64,000 bases of DNA from Pseudomonas sp. IAC-BECa141 (lineage in GTDB: Bacteria; Pseudomonadota; Gammaproteobacteria; Pseudomonadales; Pseudomonadaceae). Positions 26,481-36,844 of the stretch are shown here, in pieces; positions within the stretch are counted from its first letter, which is position 1; each line of letters starts with the position of its first letter. The stretch covers positions 1,984,001-2,048,000 of the forward strand of contig NZ_CP065410.1 of assembly GCF_020544405.1 (NCBI RefSeq). The letters are read 5' to 3'. A program made the translations under genes and the position numbers. Under the pieces are notes generated by a model that worked only from the letters and a program-made list of their open reading frames with translations, was not told the DNA's origin and searched no databases.

Positions 26481-27683
26481 ATGGCTCACGCAGCTAAGTT
26501 CGCACCGCAGATCAAAATCCCCGCCACCTATATGCGCGGCGGTACCAGCAAAGGCGTGTTTTTCAGCCTCACCGACCTGCCTGAAGCGGCGCAGATTCCC
26601 GGCCCGACCCGCGATGCCCTGTTGTTGCGGGTAATCGGCAGCCCCGACCCCTACGACAAACAGATCGACGGCATGGGCGGCGCCACTTCCAGCACCAGCA
26701 AAACCGTGATCCTGTCGAAAAGCATCAAGGCCGATCACGACGTCGATTACCTGTTCGGTCAGGTGTCCATCGACAAGCCGTTCGTGGACTGGAGCGGCAA
26801 CTGCGGCAACCTGTCGGCAGCGGTCGGTTCGTTCGCCATCAGCAATGGCCTGGTGGACGCCAGCCGCATTCCGCACAACGGCGTGGCGGTGGTTCGCGTG
26901 TGGCAGGCCAATATCGGCAAAACCATCATTGCCCACGTGCCGATCACCAATGGCGAAGTCCAGGAAACCGGTGATTTCGAACTCGACGGCGTGACCTTTC
27001 CGGCGGCCGAAGTCCAGGTCGAATTCCTCGACCCGGCGGCGGAAGAAGAGGGCGGCGGTGGCTCGATGTTCCCCACCGGCAACCTGATCGATGAGCTGGA
27101 AGTGCCGGGCGTCGGCACGTTCAAGGCGACGATGATCAACGCGGGTATCCCGACGATCTTCGTCAACGCTGAAGATATTGGTTACACCGGGACCGAATTG
27201 CAGAGCGCGATCAACAGCGACCCGAAAGCGTTGCAGATGTTCGAAACCATTCGCGCTTACGGTGCTTTGCGCATGGGGCTGATTTCCAATCTGGATGAAG
27301 CGGCCAAGCGTCAGCACACGCCTAAGGTGGCTTTCGTGGCCAAGCCTGCGGATTACGTGGCGTCCAGTGGCAAGACGATTGGCGCCGGTGATGTGGATTT
27401 GCTGGTGCGGGCGTTGTCGATGGGCAAGCTGCACCACGCGATGATGGGCACGGCGGCGGTGGCGATTGGTACCGCAGCGGCCATTTCCGGCACCTTGGTA
27501 AACCTCGCGGCGGGCGGTATTGAGCGGAATGCGGTGCGGTTCGGGCATCCGTCCGGAACGTTGCGCGTCGGGGCTGAGGCCAGTCTGGAAAACGGTGAAT
27601 GGATCGTGAAGAAAGCGATCATGAGCCGTAGTGCGCGCGTCCTGATGGAAGGTTACGTCCGCGTGCCTGGGGATTCGTTCTGA
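26481..27683 (+). CDS. prpF: 2-methylaconitate cis-trans isomerase
   Basis: The 400-residue protein has the two-domain diaminopimelate-epimerase-like fold of PrpF, with [14 protein letters not shown] at the N terminus, [17 protein letters not shown] in the first domain and the [13 protein letters not shown] segment. It isomerises the product of AcnD so that the standard hydratase can continue the cycle. An AAGGAG site four bases before the ATG at 26481 fixes the start. A hairpin follows the stop. Confidence 0.95.
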   Translation: MAHAAKFAPQIKIPATYMRGGTSKGVFFSLTDLPEAAQIPGPTRDALLLRVIGSPDPYDKQIDGMGGATSSTSKTVILSKSIKADHDVDYLFGQVSIDKPFVDWSGNCGNLSAAVGSFAISNGLVDASRIPHNGVAVVRVWQANIGKTIIAHVPITNGEVQETGDFELDGVTFPAAEVQVEFLDPAAEEEGGGGSMFPTGNLIDELEVPGVGTFKATMINAGIPTIFVNAEDIGYTGTELQSAINSDPKALQMFETIRAYGALRMGLISNLDEAAKRQHTPKVAFVAKPADYVASSGKTIGAGDVDLLVRALSMGKLHHAMMGTAAVAIGTAAAISGTLVNLAAGGIERNAVRFGHPSGTLRVGAEASLENGEWIVKKAIMSRSARVLMEGYVRVPGDSF

Positions 27684-27692
27684 CGAACATTC

Positions 27693-27722
27693 GCTGAGAG
27701 CGAGCCTGATCGCTCTCAGCGC
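27693..27722 (+). terminator. Hairpin between prpF and prpD
   Basis: GCTGAGAGCGA and TCGCTCTCAGC are perfect inverted arms with a six-base loop, starting nine bases after the prpF stop. Only a weak T-rich tail follows, so partial termination or message processing is more likely than full termination. Confidence 0.55.
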
Positions 27723-27801
27723 TTTGCGCATTTCAATAACAAGAAAAATTAGCCCTGAACCGAGGTCCCATCAACGAACCACTTTGAAGAGTGAATCGAA
27801 C

Positions 27802-29286
27802 ATGAGCGCCAACGTCGACCTGAACAACCGTCCCGACTACGACCGTGTCCTGCAGGACATCGCCGATTACGTCCTCACCTGTAAAATCGAATCCGCCGAA
27901 GCCCTCGACACCGCCCGCAACTGCCTGATGGACACCCTGGGCTGCGGCCTGCTGGCCCTGCGTTTCCCTGAATGCACCAAACACCTTGGCCCCATCGTCG
28001 AAGGCACCGTCGTGCCGTTCGGCGCCCGAGTGCCTGGCACGTCCTACCGCCTCGACCCGGTGAAAGCCGCGTGGGACATCGGCTGCATCGTGCGCTGGCT
28101 CGATTACAACGACACCTGGCTCGCCGCTGAATGGGGTCATCCGTCGGACAATCTCGGCGGGATTCTCGCGGTGGCCGATCACCTGTCGCAAAAGCGTCTG
28201 GCCAATGGCGAGGCGCCGCTGACGGTGCGCGATGTGCTCGAAGCGATGATCATGGCCCACGAGATTCAGGGCGTGATTGCCCTGGAAAACTCCTTCAACC
28301 GCGTAGGACTCGATCACGTCATTCTGGTGAAAGTCGCCTCGACTGCCGTGACCGCCAAACTGATGGGCGCCAACCGTGAGCAGCTGTTATCCGCGTTGTC
28401 CCATGCGTTCGCCGATGGTCAGGCATTGCGTACTTACCGCCATGCGCCGAACGCCGGCTCGCGAAAATCCTGGGCGGCAGGGGATGCATCGAGCCGGGGC
28501 GTGCGGCTGGCGGATATCGCGATGCGTGGAGAAATGGGGATTCCCGGCGTCTTGACTGCCAGACAATGGGGCTTTTACGACGTTCTCTTCAGCCACACCA
28601 ACAACGATCTGGCGCTCAAGCCCGAAGACAAACGCGCCTTCAGCTTCTCGCGGCCGTTCGGCAGTTACGTGATGGAAAACGTTTTGTTCAAGATCAGTTT
28701 CCCCGCCGAATTCCACGCGCAAACCGCCTGCGAAGCCGCCGTGGCCCTGCACCCGCAAGTGCGCAATCGTCTGCATGAAATCGACCGGATTGTCATCACC
28801 ACCCACGAATCGGCGATCCGCATCATTTCCAAGGTCGGGCCGTTGGCCAACGCCGCCGACCGTGATCACTGTCTCCAGTACATGACCGCTGTGCCGCTGG
28901 CGTTCGGCAATCTGGTGGCCGAGCACTACGAGGATGATTTCCACAAGGCCCATCCGGTCATCGACGTGCTGCGCGAGAAAATGGTCATCGTCGAGGATCC
29001 GCGTTTCACCCGCGAATACCTCGAAGCCGACAAACGCTCGATTGCCAATGCGGTGCAGGTGTTTTTCAAGGACGGTTCGAGCACGGAAAAAGTGGTGGTG
29101 GAATACCCGATCGGGCATCGCCGGCGCCGCGCCGAGGGTATCCCATTGCTGGAGGACAAGTTCAGGGCAAATCTGGCCACCCGGTTCACCGGGCAGCGCA
29201 GCGGGGAGATTGTGGCGCTGTGCAAGGATCAGGCGCGGCTTGAAGCCACGCCGGTGAACCGGTTTGTCGATTTGTTTGTTATCTGA
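27802..29286 (+). CDS. prpD: 2-methylcitrate dehydratase (MmgE/PrpD family)
   Basis: This 494-residue, iron-sulfur-free enzyme dehydrates 2-methylcitrate. The N terminus ([32 protein letters not shown]) and the [23 protein letters not shown] active-site region are typical. The start at 27802 gives the normal family length; the frame is open 78 bases further upstream. Although it functionally overlaps AcnD-PrpF, it is kept as the last gene of the operon, behind a hairpin that may lower its expression. Confidence 0.95.
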   Translation: MSANVDLNNRPDYDRVLQDIADYVLTCKIESAEALDTARNCLMDTLGCGLLALRFPECTKHLGPIVEGTVVPFGARVPGTSYRLDPVKAAWDIGCIVRWLDYNDTWLAAEWGHPSDNLGGILAVADHLSQKRLANGEAPLTVRDVLEAMIMAHEIQGVIALENSFNRVGLDHVILVKVASTAVTAKLMGANREQLLSALSHAFADGQALRTYRHAPNAGSRKSWAAGDASSRGVRLADIAMRGEMGIPGVLTARQWGFYDVLFSHTNNDLALKPEDKRAFSFSRPFGSYVMENVLFKISFPAEFHAQTACEAAVALHPQVRNRLHEIDRIVITTHESAIRIISKVGPLANAADRDHCLQYMTAVPLAFGNLVAEHYEDDFHKAHPVIDVLREKMVIVEDPRFTREYLEADKRSIANAVQVFFKDGSSTEKVVVEYPIGHRRRRAEGIPLLEDKFRANLATRFTGQRSGEIVALCKDQARLEATPVNRFVDLFVI

Positions 29287-29305
29287 GGGACCGCGTGATC
29301 GTTCT

Positions 29306-29397
29306 TCGCGGGCAAGCCACGCTCCCACAGGGTTTTGTTGTGAATGCAAAATCTGCGTACACCACAAAACCCTGTGGGAGCTGGCTTGCCAGCGATG
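29306..29397. repeat. REP pair with a long internal palindrome, unit Q2, between convergent prpD and ppsR
   Basis: Two GTGGGAGC-type elements face each other (left TCGCGGGCAAGCCACGCTCC, right GAGCTGGCTTGCCAGCGA). Their inner parts continue as long arms (CTCCCACAGGGTTTTGTTGTG and CACCACAAAACCCTGTGGGAG, about 29320-29382) around 16 bases. The RNA from either strand would form a very stable hairpin and could terminate both converging messages. Confidence 0.8.
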
Positions 29398-29420
29398 GCG
29401 GCTGCAAGGGCGCTACAAAT

Positions 29421-30239
29421 CTATTTGAAACGCCGCTCCACGCCTTTTTCCACGAGGATCTTCGCGGAGATTTCTTCCACCGAAAAATGCGTGGAGTTGA
29501 TGTGCGGAATGTTCTCGCGGCGGAACAGGTTTTCCACCTCGCGGACTTCGAACTCGCACTGGGCGTAGCTCGAATAACGGCTGTTGGGCTTGCGTTCGTT
29601 GCGGATCGCGGTGAGGCGGTCCGGGTCGATGGTCAGGCCGAACAGCTTGTGCTGGTGGGCGCGCAGGGCGGCCGGCAGTTGCAGGCGTTCCATGTCGTCT
29701 TCGGTCAGCGGGTAGTTGGCCGCGCGGATGCCGAACTGCATCGCCATGTACAGGCACGTCGGCGTCTTACCACAACGCGACACGCCCACTAGTATCAGAT
29801 CGGCCTTGTCGTAATAGTGCGTACGGGCGCCATCGTCGTTGTCGAGGGCGAAGTTCACCGCCTCGATCCGCTCCATGTAGTTGGAGTTATGGCCGATGGA
29901 GTGGGATTTGCCGACGGTGTAGGAAGAATGCTCGGTCAATTCCTGCTCGAGCGGGGCGAGGAACGTCGAGAAGATGTCGATCATGAAACCATTGGAGGTT
30001 GCGAGAATCTCACGGATGTCCTGATTGACGATGGTGTCGAAGATGATCGGCCGGAAACCGTCGGTTTCAGCGGCTTTGTTGATTTGTTGTACCATGGCCC
30101 GCGCTTTTTCAACGCTGTCGATGTACGGCCGCGTGAATTTGCTGAAGGTAATGTTTTCGAACTGCGCCAGAAGGCTTTGACCCAGGGTTTCGGCGGTGAT
30201 ACCGGTGCCATCGGAGATAAAGAAAGCAGATCGTTTCAT
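29421..30239 (-). CDS. ppsR: PEP synthetase regulatory protein (bifunctional kinase/pyrophosphorylase)
   Basis: The 272-residue DUF299-family protein phosphorylates and dephosphorylates PEP synthase, switching it off and on. It begins [22 protein letters not shown] and contains the P-loop-like [19 protein letters not shown] (about residues 152-170). It is divergent from ppsA, its target, with a 174-base shared promoter region. The frame is open to 30305, but the conserved start at 30239 is chosen. The 3' end lies close to a long palindrome. Confidence 0.95.
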   Translation of the reverse strand: MKRSAFFISDGTGITAETLGQSLLAQFENITFSKFTRPYIDSVEKARAMVQQINKAAETDGFRPIIFDTIVNQDIREILATSNGFMIDIFSTFLAPLEQELTEHSSYTVGKSHSIGHNSNYMERIEAVNFALDNDDGARTHYYDKADLILVGVSRCGKTPTCLYMAMQFGIRAANYPLTEDDMERLQLPAALRAHQHKLFGLTIDPDRLTAIRNERKPNSRYSSYAQCEFEVREVENLFRRENIPHINSTHFSVEEISAKILVEKGVERRFK

Positions 30240-30413
30240 TTGCACCTTGGGCCTTAAGCTAATGAGCATTTCTGGATATGATAGGCGCGATTTGCCGGCC
30301 GCCATCGGCCCGCATTCTCACTTATTTTCCAGGTCCAGGCCATACAGCCGGCCAACGCTCCCCCGAGCCGCCGGTTTCTGAGCTTTTCCAACACAGTTAG
30401 TGGAGAGATCACC

Positions 30414-32789
30414 TTGGTAGAGTACGTAGTTTCCCTCGATAAGCTCGGCAAACACGATGTTGAGCATGTGGGGGGCAAGAACGCATCCCTGGGCGAGATG
30501 ATCAGTAACCTGGCCGGTGCCGGTGTTTCGGTCCCCGGCGGCTTCGCCACCACGGCGCAAGCCTATCGCGACTTCCTGGAACTGAGCGGTCTGAACGATC
30601 AGATCCACAAGGCCCTCGATGCGCTGGACGTCGATGACGTCAATGCCCTGGCCAAGACCGGCGCCCAGATCCGCCAATGGATCATGGAGGCCGAATTCCC
30701 TGAAAAACTGAACACCGAGATCCGCACCGCGTTCGCCGCGCTGTCGGCCGGTAATCCTGATGTGGCCGTGGCCGTGCGTTCCTCCGCCACCGCCGAAGAC
30801 TTGCCGGACGCTTCGTTCGCCGGTCAGCAGGAAACCTTCCTGAACATCCGTGGCGTTGACAACGTCATCCGCGCGGCCAAGGAAGTGTTCGCCTCCCTTT
30901 TCAACGACCGTGCCATTTCCTACCGCGTGCACCAGGGCTTCGACCACAAGCTGGTCGCCCTGTCGGCCGGCGTGCAGCGCATGGTGCGTTCGGAAACCGG
31001 CACCGCCGGCGTGATGTTCACCCTCGATACCGAATCCGGCTTCCGTGACGTAGTGTTCATCACCGGCGCCTACGGTTTGGGCGAAACCGTCGTACAAGGC
31101 GCGGTGAACCCGGACGAATTCTATGTCCACAAGGGCACGCTGGCTGCCGGTCGTCCGGCGATCCTGCGTCGCAACCTGGGCAGCAAAGCCATCAAGATGA
31201 TCTACGGCGACGAGGCCAAGGCCGGTCGTTCTGTGAAAACCGTTGAAGTCGACAAGACCGATCGCGCACGTTTCTGCCTGACCGACGCTGAAGTCAGCGA
31301 GCTGGCCAAGCAGGCGATGATCATCGAGAAGCACTATGGCTGCCCGATGGACATCGAGTGGGCCAAGGACGGTGACGACGGCAAGCTCTACATCGTGCAG
31401 GCCCGTCCGGAAACCGTGAAAAGCCGCACCCAGGCCAACGTCATGGAACGTTACCTGCTGAAAGAAACCGGCACCGTATTGGTTGAAGGCCGTGCCATCG
31501 GTCAGCGCATCGGCGCGGGCAAGGTACGGATCATCAAGGACGTCTCCGAGATGGACAAGGTCCAGCCGGGTGACGTGCTGGTCTCCGACATGACCGACCC
31601 GGACTGGGAACCGGTAATGAAGCGCGCCAGCGCTATCGTGACCAACCGTGGCGGCCGTACCTGCCACGCGGCGATCATCGCCCGTGAGCTGGGTATTCCG
31701 GCAGTGGTCGGTTGCGGCAACGCCACCCAACTGCTGAAGGATGGCCAGGGCGTGACCGTGTCCTGCGCCGAAGGCGACACCGGTTACATCTTCGAAGGCG
31801 AACTGGGCTTCGACGTCAAGAAGAACTCCGTGGACGCCATGCCGGAGCTGCCGTTCAAGATCATGATGAACGTCGGCAACCCGGACCGCGCCTTCGACTT
31901 CGCGCAACTGCCGAACGCCGGTGTAGGCCTGGCCCGCCTGGAATTCATCATCAACCGCATGATCGGCGTCCACCCGAAAGCGCTGCTGAACTACGACGGC
32001 CTGCCGCAGGACATCAAGGAAAGCGTCGACAAACGCATCGCCGGTTACGACGATCCGGTCGGCTTCTACGTCGAAAAACTGGTTGAGGGCATCAGCACCC
32101 TGGCTGCTGCGTTCGCACCGAAGAAGGTCATCGTGCGTCTGTCGGACTTCAAGTCCAACGAATACGCCAACCTGATCGGCGGCAAACTGTACGAGCCGGA
32201 AGAAGAAAACCCGATGCTGGGCTTCCGTGGCGCTTCGCGTTACATCAGCGAATCGTTCCGTGACTGCTTCGAACTCGAGTGCCGTGCGCTGAAGCGCGTG
32301 CGCAACGAGATGGGCCTGACCAACGTCGAAATCATGGTGCCGTTCGTCCGTACCCTCGGCGAAGCCAGCCAGGTGGTGGATCTGCTCGCCGAAAACGGCC
32401 TGGCCCGTGGCGACAACGGTCTGCGCGTGATCATGATGTGCGAACTGCCATCCAACGCGATCCTGGCTGAAGAATTCCTCGAATTCTTCGACGGTTTCTC
32501 GATCGGCTCCAACGACCTGACTCAGCTGACGCTGGGTCTGGACCGCGACTCCGGGATCATCGCGCACCTGTTCGACGAGCGTAATCCGGCGGTCAAGAAG
32601 CTGTTGGCCAACGCAATTGCCGCGTGCAACAAGGCCGGCAAGTACATCGGCATCTGCGGTCAGGGCCCTTCGGACCACCCGGACCTCGCCAAGTGGCTGA
32701 TGGAGCAGGGCATCGAAAGCGTGTCGCTGAACCCGGACACCGTGCTGGAAACCTGGTTCTTCCTTGCCGAAGGCCAGGCGGCGGAATAA
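30414..32789 (+). CDS. ppsA: Phosphoenolpyruvate synthase
   Basis: The 791-residue enzyme makes PEP, AMP and phosphate from pyruvate and ATP in gluconeogenesis. The N-terminal ATP-binding domain ([35 protein letters not shown]), the phosphohistidine domain ([20 protein letters not shown]) and the C-terminal PEP-binding barrel ([27 protein letters not shown]) are all present. The start is TTG at 30414, behind GGAGAG, which is unusual but gives the exact N terminus of the family ([17 protein letters not shown]). No nearer ATG fits. It is regulated by the product of divergent ppsR. Confidence 0.96.
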   Translation: MVEYVVSLDKLGKHDVEHVGGKNASLGEMISNLAGAGVSVPGGFATTAQAYRDFLELSGLNDQIHKALDALDVDDVNALAKTGAQIRQWIMEAEFPEKLNTEIRTAFAALSAGNPDVAVAVRSSATAEDLPDASFAGQQETFLNIRGVDNVIRAAKEVFASLFNDRAISYRVHQGFDHKLVALSAGVQRMVRSETGTAGVMFTLDTESGFRDVVFITGAYGLGETVVQGAVNPDEFYVHKGTLAAGRPAILRRNLGSKAIKMIYGDEAKAGRSVKTVEVDKTDRARFCLTDAEVSELAKQAMIIEKHYGCPMDIEWAKDGDDGKLYIVQARPETVKSRTQANVMERYLLKETGTVLVEGRAIGQRIGAGKVRIIKDVSEMDKVQPGDVLVSDMTDPDWEPVMKRASAIVTNRGGRTCHAAIIARELGIPAVVGCGNATQLLKDGQGVTVSCAEGDTGYIFEGELGFDVKKNSVDAMPELPFKIMMNVGNPDRAFDFAQLPNAGVGLARLEFIINRMIGVHPKALLNYDGLPQDIKESVDKRIAGYDDPVGFYVEKLVEGISTLAAAFAPKKVIVRLSDFKSNEYANLIGGKLYEPEEENPMLGFRGASRYISESFRDCFELECRALKRVRNEMGLTNVEIMVPFVRTLGEASQVVDLLAENGLARGDNGLRVIMMCELPSNAILAEEFLEFFDGFSIGSNDLTQLTLGLDRDSGIIAHLFDERNPAVKKLLANAIAACNKAGKYIGICGQGPSDHPDLAKWLMEQGIESVSLNPDTVLETWFFLAEGQAAE

Positions 32790-32798
32790 GCCGTGAAT

Positions 32799-32835
32799 GA
32801 AGCCGCGGCCCGGTGAACCGGGTCGGGGCTTTAAG
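32799..32835 (+). terminator. Terminator after ppsA
   Basis: AAGCCGCGGCCCGG and CCGGGTCGGGGCTTT form a long, slightly mismatched stem with the loop TGAA, followed by TTTAAG. Confidence 0.65.
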
Positions 32836-32887
32836 ATTGAAGTAGGGCGAGCTCTCCGGATGCCGCCCTTTTTTGTGCAAGAGCATC

Positions 32888-33877
32888 ATGCAAAGCAGCA
32901 GCAACCTATTTCCTGTCGCCCTGATCAGCGCCGAACGACGCGGTGATCTGAGCGAAGACGTTTACCGTTTGAAACCGGGCAACAGCCCTGACTGGTCCGT
33001 GGAAATCGCAGTGACCCGTCTCGGCATGGCCGATGAGCCGGCATCGCGCGGCGTGCCGGTGATCTTGCTGCACGGCAGTTTTTCCAACCGGCGCTTCTGG
33101 TTTTCGCCGAAGGGCCTGGGCCTGGGTGCGTATCTGACGCGTCTGGGATTCGATGTGTGGATCCCGGAAATGCGCGGTCACGGTTTGTCCCAGCGTAACG
33201 AGGACTACCGCCGCAACCGCGTCGCCGACTACGCCCGTTACGATCTGCCGGCGATTGCCGCGTTTGTGCGTGAGCAGAGCGGGCAGATTCCGCACTGGAT
33301 CGGCCACTCGCTGGGGGGCATCACGTTGGCTGCCGCACTGGGCGGCGAATACCTGGGTGAGCCTGCGGTGGCGTCGGCGGCGTTTTTCGGCACCCAGGTC
33401 AGCCGCACATACTGGCCGCTGAAGATTCCGCCGGTGGAATGGAGCGGGCGCTTCATTCTCAAGCGTTTTGCCCAATTGTCAGGCTCGCGGCTCAAGCGCG
33501 GCCCGGAAGACGAACCGATCGGTCTGGCGCTGGAAAGCATGCGCTGGTACGGCCTGTTCGGTCGTTTCGGCGACAAGGACAAGGATTGGTGGGCAGGTCT
33601 TGCCGATGTGCGGGTTCCGGTGTTGGCGGTGAGCGCGGCAGGCGATCACCAGGATCCGGCCTGGGCGTGCCGCAAGCTGTTCGAGCAGATCGGCTCCGAG
33701 CACAAGCAGTTCATCAACTTGGGCCGTGAGCAGGGTTTCAATGATCAGTTCGGGCATGTCGAAATGCTGGTGAGCAAGGCGGCGCAGGCTGAAGTCTGGC
33801 CGCTGGTGGCGCGTTGGCTGGCGGATCAGCACACGTCGTTGCTCGGTGAGAAGCCGGATCTGGCGGCAGCGGTCTGA
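32888..33877 (+). CDS. Alpha/beta-fold hydrolase
   Basis: This 329-residue protein has the alpha/beta-hydrolase layout: oxyanion-hole strand VPVILLHGSFSNRRFW, nucleophile elbow GHSLGG (Ser), the acid near VSAAGDHQDP and a late His in QFGHVEM. There is no signal peptide. The substrate is unknown; similarity to lysophospholipase- or esterase-type enzymes is only general. The ATG at 32888 is used; an in-frame ATG at 32873 precedes it. It forms its own unit between ppsA and rraA. Confidence 0.8.
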   Translation: MQSSSNLFPVALISAERRGDLSEDVYRLKPGNSPDWSVEIAVTRLGMADEPASRGVPVILLHGSFSNRRFWFSPKGLGLGAYLTRLGFDVWIPEMRGHGLSQRNEDYRRNRVADYARYDLPAIAAFVREQSGQIPHWIGHSLGGITLAAALGGEYLGEPAVASAAFFGTQVSRTYWPLKIPPVEWSGRFILKRFAQLSGSRLKRGPEDEPIGLALESMRWYGLFGRFGDKDKDWWAGLADVRVPVLAVSAAGDHQDPAWACRKLFEQIGSEHKQFINLGREQGFNDQFGHVEMLVSKAAQAEVWPLVARWLADQHTSLLGEKPDLAAAV

Positions 33878-33884
33878 GTGCGGC

Positions 33885-33903
33885 GCCCTGAAAAGGGCAT
33901 TTC
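33885..33903 (+). terminator. Weak hairpin after the alpha/beta hydrolase gene
   Basis: GCCCT-GAAA-AGGGC followed by ATTTCGTT. It is short and has only a weak T-tract. The rest of the 226 bases before rraA holds no other recognisable signal. Confidence 0.35.
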
Positions 33904-34103
33904 GTTCGGGTCGGCTTGCGGCTAAGATATGACGCGCTGGACGGTTCTGGTCATATTTGGTGACTGTTTTGCTATTCCGTTTCAGCTTGTGTTCAGGTTC
34001 GTTCAGTGACCATGACATGGGCTAAGGTAAACAGCGACCGCCGGAACTCGTCTCAGAAGTGTGCGACATCCTTGATCGTCTTCCTTGTTACAGGAGTTAT
34101 TCG

Positions 34104-34595
34104 ATGAACCATTACCTTACGCCTGACCTGTGCGACGCCTATCCGGAGCTGGTTCAGGTGCTGGACCCGATGTTCAGCAATTTCGGCGGCCGTGATTCGT
34201 TCGGCGGCGAGATCGTGACCATCAAGTGCTTCGAAGACAATTCGCTGGTCAAGGAGCAGGTCGAACTCAAGGGTAATGGCAAGGTGCTGGTGGTGGATGG
34301 TGGCGGTTCACTGCGCCGTGCATTGCTGGGCGACATGCTCGCCGAGAAAGCCTCGAAAAACGGGTGGGAAGGGCTGGTCATCTACGGCTGCATCCGTGAC
34401 GTCGACGTCATCGCCCAGACCGATCTTGGCGTGCAGGCCCTGGCCAGTCACCCAATGAAAACGGACAAGCGCGGTATCGGCGACCTCAACGTGCCGGTGA
34501 CGTTTGCGGGTGTCACTTTCCATCCCGGCCAGTACATCTATGCGGACAACAATGGCGTGATCATCTCGCCAAGTCCGCTGAAAATGCCTGAATAA
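34104..34595 (+). CDS. rraA: RraA-family regulator of ribonuclease E activity
   Basis: The protein is 163 residues, the typical RraA length. It has the RraA core [43 protein letters not shown] and [24 protein letters not shown]. RraA trimers bind RNase E and limit RNA decay in E. coli; the related fold is also found in aldolases, so the exact role in Pseudomonas is less certain. A CAGGAG site precedes the ATG at 34104; the frame is open to 34059. The zntB gene follows after 24 bases and may be co-transcribed. Confidence 0.9.
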   Translation: MNHYLTPDLCDAYPELVQVLDPMFSNFGGRDSFGGEIVTIKCFEDNSLVKEQVELKGNGKVLVVDGGGSLRRALLGDMLAEKASKNGWEGLVIYGCIRDVDVIAQTDLGVQALASHPMKTDKRGIGDLNVPVTFAGVTFHPGQYIYADNNGVIISPSPLKMPE

Positions 34596-34619
34596 ATCGC
34601 GGTAACCACAGGGGTGAGG

Positions 34620-35615
34620 ATGTTCGAGGAAGAAAACGCGCAGTGGGGGCTGGTGCATGCCCTGGTGCTGGACGGTAAAGGCGGTGCGCGTTCGATAGCC
34701 CGGACTGATCTCGACGATCTGCAGTTGCAGGCTCATGAAAGCCTGTGGCTGCACTGGGATCGCAGTCACCCGCAGACCCAGACCTGGCTGCGCAAATCCA
34801 GTGGGCTCAACGAGTTCGCTTGCGATCTATTGCTGGAAGAAAATACTCGTCCACGTCTGTTGCCGTTGCCGGATTCCGAGCTGCTGCTGTTTTTGCGCGG
34901 GGTCAATCTCAACCCGGGCGCCGAGCCGGAAGATATGGTGTCGGTGCGCATTTTCGCTTCGGCCCAGCGAGTGATTTCCCTGCGATTGCGTCCGCTGCGA
35001 GCCACCGACGAGTTGCTGGTGATGTTGGGCGAGGGCAAAGGGCCGAAAACCTCGTCCGAACTGATGCTGTATCTGGCGCAACTCCTCACCAACAAGGTGC
35101 AGGATCTGGTGACTTGCCTCTCTGAAGTGGTCGATGAAGAGGAAGAAAAACTGGATGCCGACGAACGGTATACCCCCGAGCATGGCGCCATTTTGCACAT
35201 CCGTCGCAGGGCCGCCGGACTCAAGCGTTTTCTGGCACCGCAGCGGGATATTTTCGGACAGCTGACAAGGATAAAACTGCCGTGGTTCGTCGATGACGAT
35301 GCCGACTACTGGAACGAATTGAACAACAGCCTGACCCGTTATCTCGAAGAGCTCGAATTGACCCGAGAGCGCGTGGGGCTTGTGCTGGACGCCGAAGACC
35401 GGCGCTTGAGCGTGCGCATGAACCGCACCATGTACCGCTTCGGGATCATCACCTGCATCTTTCTGCCGATGAGTTTTCTGACCGGTCTGCTGGGCATCAA
35501 CGTTGGCGGCATTCCGTTCTCGAGCAGCCCTTATGGTTTCCTGATCGCCTGCCTGACAGTGCTCGCCCTGGCCCTCGGACAATGGTGGTTGTTCCGCCGT
35601 TTGCGCTGGGTATGA
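34620..35615 (+). CDS. zntB: Zinc transporter ZntB (CorA family)
   Basis: This 331-residue inner-membrane protein has a large cytoplasmic alpha/beta domain (about 1-230), a long helix rich in charged residues (LTRYLEELELTRERVGLVLDAE region) and two C-terminal membrane helices joined by the signature loop LLGINVGGIPF, the ZntB/CorA GxN motif. It conducts zinc. The ATG at 34620 is chosen because AGGGG lies five bases before it; a GTG at 34614 is in frame. It is followed by the crfX-cmpX-sigX genes. Confidence 0.88.
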   Translation: MFEEENAQWGLVHALVLDGKGGARSIARTDLDDLQLQAHESLWLHWDRSHPQTQTWLRKSSGLNEFACDLLLEENTRPRLLPLPDSELLLFLRGVNLNPGAEPEDMVSVRIFASAQRVISLRLRPLRATDELLVMLGEGKGPKTSSELMLYLAQLLTNKVQDLVTCLSEVVDEEEEKLDADERYTPEHGAILHIRRRAAGLKRFLAPQRDIFGQLTRIKLPWFVDDDADYWNELNNSLTRYLEELELTRERVGLVLDAEDRRLSVRMNRTMYRFGIITCIFLPMSFLTGLLGINVGGIPFSSSPYGFLIACLTVLALALGQWWLFRRLRWV

Positions 35616-35678
35616 AGATGCGCCATGTGACCCGACCAAATTTGCCCGCGTCTTTCACAGACATCACGAGAGGTGCGT

Positions 35679-35927
35679 ATGCACGATCCGTTTGAACAGT
35701 CTTTGCGCGACATGCTCAACGCCTCGCCGTCCGGCCGCGACGACGATGCCTGCCTGGGCCGCGTACTCAAAACCGCCAACCGCCAGGTGGGCGCCGGCGA
35801 TCTGTTCAGCCTGCTGGGCCGCTGGCTGCCCGCGCTGATGATCGCCCTGAACAACGGCTCGGCCCATGTCGCGCCGGTCTCCCGTCTCCGTAAACCTACC
35901 GCTCGCACTGCTGATAAGGCTGATTGA
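35679..35927 (+). CDS. crfX: Small protein CrfX
   Basis: This 82-residue protein (MHDPFEQSLRDMLNASPSGRDD at the start) is always found upstream of cmpX and sigX in Pseudomonas and is named CrfX there. It has a short hydrophobic segment in the middle (FSLLGRWLPALMIALNNG) and a basic C terminus. Its biochemical role is unknown. GAGAGG precedes the ATG at 35679. The next start codon lies two bases after its stop, so it is coupled with cmpX. Confidence 0.85.
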   Translation: MHDPFEQSLRDMLNASPSGRDDDACLGRVLKTANRQVGAGDLFSLLGRWLPALMIALNNGSAHVAPVSRLRKPTARTADKAD

Positions 35928-35929
35928 AT

Positions 35930-36754
35930 ATGGAACTTGATCTCTGGACTCAGAGCCTCGTCACTGCAATGACTGCGTTGTGGACCAAAGTCGCTAATTT
36001 CATTCCGAACCTGTTCGGCGCACTGGTTGTGCTGCTGTTGGGTTTTGTCGTGGCCAAGCTGCTGGACACCTTGCTGTCCAAATTGCTGGCCAAACTGGGT
36101 CTCGATCGCCTGATGGGCGGCACCGGCCTGACAAAATTGATGTCCCGCGCGGGGCTGCAAGTGCCGATCTCGACCCTGATCGGCAAGATCGTCTATTGGT
36201 TCGTTCTGCTGATTTTCCTGGTATCGGCAGCAGAATCCCTTGGACTTGAGCGAGTTTCAGCTACGCTTGACATGCTCGCGCTGTATTTGCCGAAAGTGTT
36301 CGGTGCCGCGCTGGTGTTGCTGGTGGGCGTCCTGCTCGCGCAACTGGCCAATGGCCTGGTTCGCGGGGCGGCAGAAGGCGTAGGCCTGGACTACGCTTCA
36401 GGACTTGGGCGAATCGCCCAGGGCCTGGTGATCATCATCAGCATTTCGGTCGCGATCAGTCAGCTGGAGGTCAAGACCGACCTGCTGAACCATGTGATCG
36501 TCATCGTATTGATTACCGTTGGTCTGGCTGTTGCCTTGGCCATGGGTTTGGGAAGCCGGGAAATTGCCGGTCAGATTCTTGCGGGAATCTATGTGCGTGA
36601 GTTGTATCAGGTTGGGCAACAAGTGCGTATTGGCGAGGTCGAAGGCCAGATCGAAGAGATCGGCACGGTTAAGACCACATTGCTGACCGATGAGGGTGAG
36701 CTAGTCTCTCTCTCCAATCGGATCCTGCTGGAGCAGCATGTGAGTAGCCGCTAA
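35930..36754 (+). CDS. cmpX: CmpX, mechanosensitive-channel-like membrane protein
   Basis: A 274-residue protein with about five membrane helices in the first 190 residues and an MscS-like beta domain (VGQQVRIGEVEGQIEEIG) at the C terminus. In P. fluorescens and P. aeruginosa CmpX affects envelope homeostasis and SigX activity. An in-frame TTG precedes the ATG by six bases, but the ATG at 35930 is used. It is coupled with crfX upstream; sigX begins 90 bases after its stop. Confidence 0.9.
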   Translation: MELDLWTQSLVTAMTALWTKVANFIPNLFGALVVLLLGFVVAKLLDTLLSKLLAKLGLDRLMGGTGLTKLMSRAGLQVPISTLIGKIVYWFVLLIFLVSAAESLGLERVSATLDMLALYLPKVFGAALVLLVGVLLAQLANGLVRGAAEGVGLDYASGLGRIAQGLVIIISISVAISQLEVKTDLLNHVIVIVLITVGLAVALAMGLGSREIAGQILAGIYVRELYQVGQQVRIGEVEGQIEEIGTVKTTLLTDEGELVSLSNRILLEQHVSSR

Positions 36755-36844
36755 CCCGGCAAACCCTGCTAATGTATGCCGCCGCAAAATGCCAGCTGAT
36801 GCTGGCTGCGGTGGACATTGACCTGACTGTCGGCACGACTTGTT

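Noticed and set aside
30318..32678. 786-codon minus-strand open frame opposite ppsA
   Set aside because: The plus strand encodes a full PEP synthase with all catalytic motifs; the reverse frame is a composition shadow without protein family features.
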